NCBI GenBank assembly: GCA_029204225.1
Contig: CM055092.1
Span: forward strand, 38,451,800 to 38,515,799
Length of the DNA stretch: 64,000 nucleotides
From: Diphasiastrum complanatum
Lineage: Eukaryota; Streptophyta; Lycopodiopsida; Lycopodiales; Lycopodiaceae
Direction: 5' to 3'
Part shown: one piece after another, positions 55,769 to 64,000 of the stretch
Layout: each line of letters begins with the position of its first letter
Numbering within the stretch: the first letter of the stretch is position 1
Made by a program: the position numbers and the translations under genes
Notes under the pieces: model-generated
Databases searched by the model: none
What the model was told of the DNA's origin: nothing
Seen by the model: the letters and a program-made list of their open reading frames with translations, nothing else

Positions 55769-56231
55769 ATGGATCCGTCTTCTAGTTCATCTCTGATTGA
55801 CAAACTCGATGGAGATAACTTCCATCTCTAGAAGTTTAAGATGAAGGTCATACTACTAGCCAAAGAACTGTGGGACATCGTTGATGACACAGAACTCAAA
55901 CCAGAAGGTGATGCAGCCATCATCACCAAATGGAGACTGAGAGATGGCAAGGCATTTGCCATGATCACTCTCAATATCAGGGATACCCAAATCAGCCATA
56001 TACGTACCGCTCAGATTGCTAAGGATGCTTGGGACATCCTAGCAACCCTCTACGATATCAAGGACGTGACTTCCAAACTTCACTTGAGGAAGAAATTCTT
56101 CACCTTGAGAATGTCTGATGCAGATAGTTTTTTGAGTCATCTCAACACTTTCAAAAACCTTATGGAGCAAATGACTGCAACTGGCTCAGTCATCAAAGAT
56201 TTTGATACTATTATGACTCTATTATCGAGTC
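55769..56231 (+). pseudogene. old copia family C1 gag, 5' part
   Basis: This copia gag starts at 55769 (MDPSSSSSLIDKLDGDNF), has a TAG stop at about 55829, and continues open from 55841 (KMKVILLAKELWDIVDDTEL, KDAWDILATLYDIKDVTSKL, RMSDADSFLSHLNTFKNLMEQ) to 56231, where the younger element is inserted. Its C-terminal part resumes at 62467. Confidence 0.9.
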
Positions 56232-56236
56232 TACAT
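56232..56236. other. target-site duplication, left copy
   Basis: TACAT directly precedes the left LTR and is repeated at 62462-62466. Confidence 0.9.
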
Positions 56237-57073
56237 TGTCAAAGTACAGCAAAATGGACCAAGAATAGATCTGAATCAGATCCACAAGTGTGATTGGATG
56301 TTAGATTAGATCAACCTATCAATCTACACAAGATTAGATAGCATTTAGATCAAATATAGATGAATAAATCTAACAAGAACAATCATTATTGATCAAAACT
56401 TGTACTTGCTGGTTTCACACGTGTGAAAACCTGTCAGAGTACGGACATTAGGCTGAGAATAAAATATACTGATCTTAGAACCCAATCATTGCATAAAAAC
56501 ACAAGACAAATAGAGAGAAAACACTAGAATTGCTCCAAAACCAAGATTTAGCTTCCATATCAATTATGGCCAAATGAGCCACCATATATACACAAGAGCT
56601 GATGCTTACTCAGCTAATTTGGCACGTGTGAGAGTGCCTACTCATTAAAGGATCCACCAATAATCATCAATATGGCACATGGACCAAGTTTCCTAACTTA
56701 TAGCCACCTCCCTTGATTTTAGGCAATTTTTCTAATTTATAGGGACTTGCACAAATATCTACTACAAGTTGGATCTCACCTACTATTGATGTTTTGAAAC
56801 ATGTGAGCAATCCTTGGCACGTGTGAGATCACTCCTATCCATGTGAAATAGCTTTTCCTACCAATAAAATGATGCCAAGTGGCATATAGCTAGAAAACTA
56901 GATTTTGGCCATTTTAGCCACTAAATCTCAAATGAAATGGTATGTACAACCTATATGACTCATCTAAATGATACATGTATTTAATTCACACGTGGGAACA
57001 GGCTCCACACATGTGTAAACATAATATGTACATGATTTTGGCCTAGATCAAGCATGATTTTGACATTTTCACA
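56237..57073 (-). repeat. C2 copia 3' LTR
   Basis: From TGTCAAAGTACAG to CATTTTCACA on the plus strand. It carries CACACGTGTG at 56416-56425 and further CACGTG-type motifs. Confidence 0.95.
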
Positions 57074-57086
57074 CTCCTCCTCAAAA
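57074..57086 (-). other. C2 copia polypurine tract
   Basis: The minus strand reads TTTTGAGGAGGAG directly before the 3' LTR. It lies within 2 bases of the polyprotein stop codon. Confidence 0.85.
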
Positions 57087-57087
57087 T

Positions 57088-60000
57088 CTAGCTTGGTAAA
57101 TCTAGTATACATCTATCTACAACTCCAAGTGCTAATCTTAACTTCACAAATGGATCCTTTGCCAATGGTTTGGTAAGTATATCAGTAACACAATCTGAAG
57201 ATGAAACATGGATGAGCTTGATCTCCTTTGCTTGTACCTTCTCTCTCACAAAGTGATGTGAAATCTCAATGTGCTTGGTTTGAGCATGGAAGATTGGATT
57301 GTTGGGAAGTTGTTGGGCTGCTTGATTGTCACAATAAATGCATGGAATATCTTCAGCCTTGATCACTTGAAGCTCCTCCAATAGTCTTCTTAGCCATAGG
57401 ATCTCATTTGTTGTTGTTGTCATAGCTTTATACTCGGATTCGGTTGATGAAAGTGAGATAGTATCTTGCTTTTTGGAAAGCCAAGATATGACTCCTCCAC
57501 ATAGGAATGTAGCAAAGGCACTTGTGGATCTTCTATCCACTTTGTCACCTGCAAAATCTGAGTCCGAGTACGCTCTCAAACAAAGATTAGTCCCTTGATA
57601 TACTATGCCAAAGTTTCTAGTAGTCGAGATGTACCTTAACACTCTTTTGGCACTCTTCCAATGACATATTAGTGGACTTTGCATGTATTGACTCAATTTG
57701 CCAACACAAAAGCAAAGATCTGGTCTAGTGATGGTCAAATAGATCAAGGAACCAATAAGTTTTCTATAGGTAGTGATTTTCTCAAAGGATGCTACATCAC
57801 TTTCCTTAGAAACTTTTACATTTAGTTCCATGGGAGTTTCAACTCCTTTACAATCTTTCATGCCAAACTTTTCTAAGATGGATCTAGCATACTTAGATTG
57901 ACATATGAAAGTAAAATCATTGCATCTAGTAGCTTCTATTCCAAGTATGACCTTTAGAAGTCCTAGATCTACCATTTTAAACTCACTAGACAAGGAAATT
58001 TTTACATCTATAATGCCATCATGATCATTTCCTGTGAGAATTATATCATCAACATATAAAACCAAAATGATGATCTTTCCATCATTACATTTGTAGTACA
58101 ATGATGGTTCATAAGAACTTACAACAAATCCAATGGAAATAAGATAAGAATGCAACCTAGAGTACCAAGCTCTAGGTGCTTGCTTGAGCCCATAAAGACT
58201 CTTCTTCAAAAAGCACACTTTGTCTTCTTCTCCATCTTTGATGAAGCCCTCGGGTTGGCACATGTAAATATCCTCCTCCAAGAATCCATTCAAGAAAGCA
58301 TTTGTCACATCAAGTTGAAAGAGCTCCCACTTGAAAGAAGTAGCAAGGCATATGATCAATCTAATGGTTACAAGCTTTGCAACAGGAGCAAAGGTTTCAT
58401 TATAATCTAAGCCTTTGACTTGTAAAAAACCTTTTGCTACAAGTCTTGCTTTATACTTATGAATGGAACCATCTTGATTATACTTCAATCTATATATCCA
58501 TTTACAAGTAAGAGGCTTCTTTCCATAAGGTAGATTAACAAGATCCCAAGTTTGATTTTCCAACAAAGCATCAAACTCTACTTGCATAGCATCCTTCCAA
58601 CTTTGAGACTTAATTGCTTCTTCAAAACATGTTGGTTCTTCAAGCATAGTAGTCAAGAAAGAATAAGAGGTGTGTAGTTGAGAATCTTCCCTTTGCTTTC
58701 CTTTGTCACTATAAGTGAGCCTTGATGGCTCGGCCCTCACTCTTGTTGATCTTCTTGGCACCTTTGGATCTTGAGCAAGATCCTCTTGGTCTTCAACTCC
58801 TTGAAGCTCCTCCTTGGCCATAGCATGATCACTGATAAGATGAGAGTTGTTGGAAAGTACCTTCTCTTTGCCATTGAGAGATTCATCAAAAAGTACATCT
58901 CTACTTACAACAACTTTCTTGGTAATAGGATCAAATATCCTATATGCTTTACTATTTTCACTATAACCAACAAAGATGCCTTTAAATGAAGTAGCATCTT
59001 CCTTTTTTCTTACTTCTAAAGGAATGTGTACATAACAAGTACATCCAAAAATTTTCAAATCACTAAGATTTGGCTTTTTGCCATACAATGCTTCATAAGG
59101 TGTGAGACCTCCAATGGCACTATTAGTCATTCTATTACATAGAAAGTTTGCACATAAAATAGCTTCTCCCCAAAATGAAATAGGAAGTGATGCATCTAAT
59201 CTCAATGCTTTAGCACACTCACATAGTGTTCTATTTTTCCTCTCGGCCACCCCATTTTGCTGTGGGGTGTATGTGCAAGTAAACTCTCTTCTAATGCCAT
59301 TAGTTTCACAAAACTCTTTCATACTATTGGAGATGTACTCCCCTCCATTATCACATCTTAGTACTTTCAAGCTAGCATTAAGTTGCTTTTCTACAAGAGT
59401 TTTGAACTTCACAAAGGTTTCAAACACTCCACTTTTCTTAGACAAGAGGTAAATCCAAGAGTATCTTGATTTATCATCAATAAAAGTGACATACATAAGA
59501 GCTCCACCATTAGATTCATGTGAAAAAGAGTGAACATCTGAGTGAATAAGATCAAGAGGAGAGTTAGATCTTGTCAAAGATCTCTTGAAAGGTTGCTTAT
59601 GAGACTTGGAGAGTCCACAAGCTTCACAAAGCTTGCCACACTTGGATATGGCTTTGGGAAGTCCAATTGCTAGCTCGTTGTTCACCATGGTCTCCATAGC
59701 TTTGTAGTTAGGATGGCCTAACCTCTTGTGCCATAGCTCCACTTGAGAGAGCTCCTCCCTTGCCATGTTAACACTTCCAACCATCACATTAGCATCCAAC
59801 TTAAATAACCTTCCTTGCTTAAAACCATTAGCAATACATTTATCATTCTTCAAGATGGAACATGCTCCATGCTTGAAATGAACATCTAATCCACTATCCA
59901 TAAGTTGACCAACACTTAACAAGTTCTTTGTAATAGAAGGTACATAAAGAACATTGTCTAGATCTACTTTCTTAGATGATCCAAGACATAATGGAATGGA

Positions 60001-61047
60001 TCCAATTCTTACAATCTCACATTCTTGATCACTTGCAGTGAAGATAAACTTCTTAGAGTTATTGTAAGAAAGTAAGGTAGAAAAGTAGTCTTTTTGGTGA
60101 GTAATGTGGAAACTAGCCCCACTATCAATCCACCATGTGTTGTGATTAGATGTTTTTGTTAAGGAAGCCATCAAAGATAAGTTGCATTCATCCTCCTCCT
60201 CAAGCACAAGGTTGCCACGGTTGTCCTTCTCTTGGGCATTCTTCTTCTTGTAACACTCGGATGCAAAGTGTCCTTTCTTACCACAGAAAAAACACTTAAG
60301 CTTCTTCTTGTCCTTCTTACTCTTGCCTTTTGAACTTGAAGCTCCATCCTTGCTCTCGACCTCCACATCTTGGGTCTTCTTGGATGGAACCTTCTTCTTC
60401 TTGCCTTTCAAAGAAAAGTTAGCTTTCTCATCACCATCAATTAAAGAAAGAGAACCAATCCTATTCTTGATATGAAGCATCCTACTATCCTCAGAAACTA
60501 GCACACTATGAAGTTTTTCAATAGTAGGAAGTTGATCTTGAATAGCAAATGTTTGAACTAGATTAGAATACTCATTTCCTAATCCATTCAAGATGATTTG
60601 AACTACCTCATTGTCTTGAATCTTGTCACTAATGGAAGATAACTCAATATTCAAAGATTTGATCCTAAGAACATAATCTTGGGCACTTTCATTACTTCCT
60701 TTCATGCTTTGAAGTATTTGATTTCTTAGCATGAGTATTCTTGAAGTATTTTTGGATTCATAAATAGATTTTAGTGAATCCCATGCCTCTTTGGATGTGC
60801 TACAAGATGAGATATCTTTCAACAAGTCATTACTTACATTCATTTTCAAGCAATGTAATGACAACTTAAATCTCTTCTTGTACTTTACTAATTCTTGAGC
60901 TACTTGAGGTTCTTCTTCCACACCAAGAACAATGTCATACAAATCATGAAGTACAAATAATGACTCCATTCGAACTTTCCAAATGGCATACTTAGTTGAT
61001 GAAAGCCTTTCACTAGCTTCAAGTAAGAAGCCACCCATTGATGCCAT
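57088..61047 (-). CDS. Ty1/copia Gag-Pol polyprotein, intact
   Basis: 1319 residues, no break. Gag occupies about 1-250, with the zinc knuckle CFFCGKKGHFASEC at 252-265. Protease has WWIDSGAS with the catalytic Asp at 308. The integrase zinc site uses His440, His445, Cys474 and Cys477, and its catalytic triad is D504, D566 and E602 (D-61-D-35-E). RT spans about 835-1080 with LDVTNAFLNG at 913-922 and YVDD at 998-1001. RNase H spans about 1160-1290, with D1162 or D1164, E1203 and D1240. The order protease, integrase, RT, RNase H defines copia. The protein should form virus-like particles, copy the element RNA primed by initiator tRNA and integrate the DNA. All checked catalytic residues are present, so this copy may be functional and could serve the defective relatives at 7.2-9.0 and 16.8-19.6 kb. 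The start is the first Met after the leader; Met4 is an alternative. Confidence 0.97.
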   Translation of the reverse strand: MASMGGFLLEASERLSSTKYAIWKVRMESLFVLHDLYDIVLGVEEEPQVAQELVKYKKRFKLSLHCLKMNVSNDLLKDISSCSTSKEAWDSLKSIYESKNTSRILMLRNQILQSMKGSNESAQDYVLRIKSLNIELSSISDKIQDNEVVQIILNGLGNEYSNLVQTFAIQDQLPTIEKLHSVLVSEDSRMLHIKNRIGSLSLIDGDEKANFSLKGKKKKVPSKKTQDVEVESKDGASSSKGKSKKDKKKLKCFFCGKKGHFASECYKKKNAQEKDNRGNLVLEEEDECNLSLMASLTKTSNHNTWWIDSGASFHITHQKDYFSTLLSYNNSKKFIFTASDQECEIVRIGSIPLCLGSSKKVDLDNVLYVPSITKNLLSVGQLMDSGLDVHFKHGACSILKNDKCIANGFKQGRLFKLDANVMVGSVNMAREELSQVELWHKRLGHPNYKAMETMVNNELAIGLPKAISKCGKLCEACGLSKSHKQPFKRSLTRSNSPLDLIHSDVHSFSHESNGGALMYVTFIDDKSRYSWIYLLSKKSGVFETFVKFKTLVEKQLNASLKVLRCDNGGEYISNSMKEFCETNGIRREFTCTYTPQQNGVAERKNRTLCECAKALRLDASLPISFWGEAILCANFLCNRMTNSAIGGLTPYEALYGKKPNLSDLKIFGCTCYVHIPLEVRKKEDATSFKGIFVGYSENSKAYRIFDPITKKVVVSRDVLFDESLNGKEKVLSNNSHLISDHAMAKEELQGVEDQEDLAQDPKVPRRSTRVRAEPSRLTYSDKGKQREDSQLHTSYSFLTTMLEEPTCFEEAIKSQSWKDAMQVEFDALLENQTWDLVNLPYGKKPLTCKWIYRLKYNQDGSIHKYKARLVAKGFLQVKGLDYNETFAPVAKLVTIRLIICLATSFKWELFQLDVTNAFLNGFLEEDIYMCQPEGFIKDGEEDKVCFLKKSLYGLKQAPRAWYSRLHSYLISIGFVVSSYEPSLYYKCNDGKIIILVLYVDDIILTGNDHDGIIDVKISLSSEFKMVDLGLLKVILGIEATRCNDFTFICQSKYARSILEKFGMKDCKGVETPMELNVKVSKESDVASFEKITTYRKLIGSLIYLTITRPDLCFCVGKLSQYMQSPLICHWKSAKRVLRYISTTRNFGIVYQGTNLCLRAYSDSDFAGDKVDRRSTSAFATFLCGGVISWLSKKQDTISLSSTESEYKAMTTTTNEILWLRRLLEELQVIKAEDIPCIYCDNQAAQQLPNNPIFHAQTKHIEISHHFVREKVQAKEIKLIHVSSSDCVTDILTKPLAKDPFVKLRLALGVVDRCILDLPS

Positions 61048-61610
61048 TATTAGTGTAAATGCACTTGAAACTTAGATGGTTTCACTTAGAGATCTGAACC
61101 TATAGTGTCTTCTAGCAATCAATAAGCTTGTAGACCTGACCCTACCACTTTAGAACAAATCTAGAATGATGGATCTATAGATTACAATCTCAACTTTGCA
61201 AATTCACTCCTTAATCTTTGGTTTATAGCACTCAATCTCTCTCAACTTCAAGGTACACTAAAAAAAAACAGAGAATCAACTTCAATGTACTGTAAACAAG
61301 CTCTAATCCACCTATATGATTGATCTAAACCAAGAACAAATCAATGGAATAGAAACAATGCAAGTGAAAGCTTGAAAAATGCACTAAATTGACTCAAAAT
61401 TGGGTGTATGAAGCTCAAAATGCACCAAACTGAATTTTACTGTCAAAAACATGTCCTGTACGGCCCCACACGTGTGGAAAGTACACCTGCAGGTACAAAT
61501 ATGATGGTTCTAGCTATCCATTCAACCTCACTACCTCAATATTAGCTTGTTTCCAAAAACCTGCCAATTTGGGTATAGTTTAGATCAATGCCTTAAATGC
61601 ACTTGTACTT
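61048..61610 (-). other. C2 copia 5' leader
   Basis: This untranslated stretch lies between primer site and gag, with CACACGTGTG at 61467-61476. No gene. Confidence 0.7.
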
Positions 61611-61623
61611 GGCTCTGATACCA
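61611..61623 (-). other. C2 copia primer-binding site, initiator tRNA-Met
   Basis: The plus strand reads GGCTCTGATACCA, ending at the LTR boundary: the minus strand is TGGTATCAGAGCC directly after the 5' LTR end TTTGACA. Confidence 0.93.
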
Positions 61624-62461
61624 TGTCAAAGTACAGAAAAATGGACCAAGAATAGATCTGAATCAGATACACAAGTGTGATTGGATGTTAGATTAGATCA
61701 ACCTATCAATCTACACAAGATTAGATAGCATTTAGATCAAATATAGATGAATAAATCTAACAAGAACAATCATTATTGATCAAAACTTGTACTTGCTAGT
61801 TTCACACGTGTGAAAAACCTGTCAGAGTACGGAAATTAGGCTGAGAATAAAGTATACTGATCTTAGAACCTAATCAATGCATAAAAACACAAGACAAATA
61901 GAGAGAAAACACTAGAATTGCTCCAAAACCAAGATTTAGCTTCCATATCAATTATGGATAAATGAGCCACCATATATAAACAAGAGCTGATGCTTACTCA
62001 GCTAATTTGGCACATGTGAGAGTGCCAACTCATCAAAGGATCCACCAATAATCATCAATATGGCACATGGACCAAGTTTCCTAACTTATAGCCACCTCCC
62101 TTGAGTTTAGGCAATTTTCCTAATTTATAGGGACTTGCACAAATATCTACTACAAGTTGGATATCACCTACTACTGATGTTTTGACACATGTGAGAAATC
62201 CTTGGCACGTGTGAGATCACTCCTATCCATGTGAAATAGCTTTTCCTACCAATAAAATGATGCCAAGTGGCATATAGCTAGAAAACTAGATTTTGGCCAT
62301 TTTAGCCACTAAATCTCAAATGAAATGGTATGTACAACCTATATGACTCATCTAAATGATAAATGCATTTAATTCACACGTGGTAACAGGCTCCACACAT
62401 GTGTAAACATAATATGTACATGATTTTGGCCTAGATCAAGCATGATTTTGACATTTTCACA
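61624..62461 (-). repeat. C2 copia 5' LTR
   Basis: It is collinear with 56237-57073 (about 22 substitutions and one extra A) and carries CACACGTGTG at 61803-61812. The minus strand runs from TGTGAAAATG to CTTTGACA and must hold the element's promoter; I cannot fix a TATA box. Confidence 0.95.
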
Positions 62462-62466
62462 TACAT
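62462..62466. other. target-site duplication, right copy
   Basis: TACAT follows the right LTR and matches 56232-56236. Confidence 0.9.
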
Positions 62467-64000
62467 GAAGCCTATGAAAATTGGGTCATGGCAATTTCGA
62501 CCCAAGAGCATCTCACTCTATCAAGAGTGATTTCTATGCTTCTTCAAGAGGAGATCAGAAGAACTGCATCCTCTTAGGCTCAAGATCGGATCCTCAGGCT
62601 CTATATTCAAAAAGTCAGAAGTTCAGATCCAAGAGATCTACAAAGTCAGCTTATCCTGACAAGAAGACCAACATGCAGTCTGGATCGAATTCTGGTCCAG
62701 GATTGAATTAAAACTCCTCATCATTCTAACCAGTTCAAAAACTATTCTACAAATATTGTAAGAGAACTGGCCATGATATCAGGGACTGTCAAACTTTGAA
62801 GTACAACAACGAGAAGAAGAAGCAGTTCCAACAGCAGGCACATACTGCTACAACCAGTCACTCAATTCAGCAATAGGAGGAAGATGAAGCAGCCTTTATG
62901 ACCAATGTCGGAGAACAACAAGATATCGATCCTTGGTACTTGGACTCTGGAGCAACTCAACATATGACTCACCATCAAGACTAGTTCAAGGATTGCAAGC
63001 AATTGACCCACTCTCAAGTTGTGCAATTTGGAGACAACTCATCTCATTCCATTGAGGATGAATAAATAGTCAGAGTCGGATTTCAAAAAGGTGAAGTCTG
63101 TTGCTGTCCAATGTTCTCCACATTCAAAATTTGACCAAAAATATGCTCTCAAATAGAAAAATCACTAATTCAGGTTGGAGGGTCGAATTCGATACAAACA
63201 ACTGCACGATTCTTGACAAATCTCGGAAAGTTCTAGCTTTCGGGAGAAGAAGTGACTACCAACACAAACTCAGCCCTTGTTATTATTCTAATAGTCAAGC
63301 CCTTCACACATCCACTTCTGAATCAACTGATATGCTTTGGCATTTCATACTAGGCCATCTTAACTTCAAAAGTATTAATCAAATGTCGACTCAGAATCTA
63401 GTGCAAGATCTTCCTTAAGGGAGCAAACCAACTTCTCCATGTGAAAGCTATATTATCAACAAGCATGCTAGAAGTCCTTTTATTTCTGATTCAGTTCATA
63501 CTTCTAAAGGTTTGCTTGATCTTGTACATAACAACATTTGTGGCCCAATGCAGACTACTTCGACAGGGGAGCTCTCTACTTCCTAACCTTCATCGATGAC
63601 TTCTTTCGAAGGACTGCTACTTATTTTATGAAGAACAAATCAGAAGCATTCAAGTTCTTCAAGCAGTTCAAGATGTCTGCTGAAAATCAGAGAGGAAGAT
63701 CAAAGCGCTTGATGGAGGGGGAGAATTCATCTCCAAAGAATTCAAGGACTTCTACAAGAGCCAACGTAATACATCAACAATACACGACAAACTACTCACC
63801 ACAGTCCAATGGTGTAGCTGAAAGAAAGAATCGGACACTCATCGAAAGTGCCAAGAGCATGCTGGCCCATTCCTCTCTTCCAAAAACTTTTTGGACAGAA
63901 GCTATTATAAAGCTGCCTATCTTCAAAATCGATCCATTACAAAGGCCCTAAACAGCAAAATACCTTATGAGGTGTGGACATGATCAAAGCCATCACTCAA
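62467..64000 (+). pseudogene. old copia family C1 gag end, protease and integrase (runs off the window)
   Basis: After the inserted element the gag resumes (EAYENWVMAISTQEHLTLS). A knuckle follows near 62755 (CKRTGHDIRDC), then protease near 62935 (WYLDSGATQHMTHHQD), the gag-pre-integrase region at 63101-63418 (LWHFILGHLNFKSINQ, SNSQALHTSTSESTD), and integrase at 63430-63950 (LIDDF-like FIDDFFRRTATYF, then NYSPQSNGVAERKNRTLIES with the third acidic residue). Stops and frameshifts occur throughout. RT and the 3' LTR lie beyond the window. It is the same family as 2.3-5.9 kb and 36.3-38.1 kb. Confidence 0.9.

Larger units (their letters stand above)
56237..62461 (-). mobile_element. complete Ty1/copia retrotransposon, family C2, nested in an older copia
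   Basis: It has two LTRs of 837 and 838 bases, TACAT target duplications, an initiator-tRNA primer site next to the right LTR, a purine tract next to the left LTR and one unbroken polyprotein. A by-eye alignment of the LTRs gives about 22 substitutions and one indel, roughly 2.7 percent, so the insertion is not brand-new but far younger than its surroundings. It is inserted in a gag of family C1. Confidence 0.95.

Overview
This is plant nuclear DNA, gene-poor and packed with nested transposable elements. I see two credible host genes: a homolog of the plant-specific SICKLE proline-rich protein (41040-42026, +) and a secreted leucine-rich-repeat protein of the At3g17640-like type (49926-51200, -). 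Ty1/copia and Ty3/gypsy LTR retrotransposons, a CACTA-type fragment, tRNA-iMet and tRNA-Asp primer-binding sites and a plant-only gene all point to a land plant. The low gene density and the distance of both proteins from flowering-plant versions would fit a fern or other non-flowering plant, but that is only inference.

Layout. 0-1.3 kb: a gypsy deletion derivative (gag fused in frame to reverse transcriptase) with its tRNA-Asp-type primer site. 2.3-5.9 kb: decayed copia of family C1 (-). 6.3-9.0 kb: copia mini-polyprotein element (-). 9.0-14.0 kb: an LTR with primer site, a gypsy gag-pol remnant (-), then LTR scraps in inverted orientation. 14-16.1 kb: a second gypsy integrase (-). 16.5 kb: tRNA-like sequence. 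16.8-19.6 kb: non-autonomous copia of family C2. 20.5-21.3 kb: CACTA DUF4218 fragment. 21.3-33.7 kb: a 12.35-kb gypsy composite (-) with both LTRs, primer site, polypurine tract, gag, protease, a cut-off reverse transcriptase, a minisatellite array and about 4 kb of extra sense-strand reading frames coding for coiled-coil and proline-rich protein. 33.7-36.3 kb: gag end of a related gypsy element with the same minisatellite. 36.3-38.1 kb: copia C1 fragment (+). 38.65-39.5 kb: an LTR with a polypurine tract on one side and a primer site on the other. 41-42 kb: SICKLE homolog. 44.3-46.4 kb: another copia gag/protease fragment. 47.1-48.4 kb: GC-rich block of unknown origin. 48.7-51.2 kb: tandem triplication and the LRR gene. 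52.1-52.7 kb: eight CACGTG motifs upstream of the LRR gene. 54.3-64 kb: old copia C1 element (+) interrupted by an intact 6.2-kb copia C2 element (-).

The copia element at 56237-62461 is the only mobile element here that looks able to move by itself: matching LTRs, TACAT target duplications, primer site, polypurine tract and an unbroken 1319-residue polyprotein with every catalytic residue checked. Its smaller relatives (6.3-9.0 and 16.8-19.6 kb) keep ends and short open frames but lack catalytic cores, so they could only move with enzymes supplied by a complete copy. Most other coding stretches are pseudogenes. I found no rRNA, CRISPR array or bacterial-type operon.
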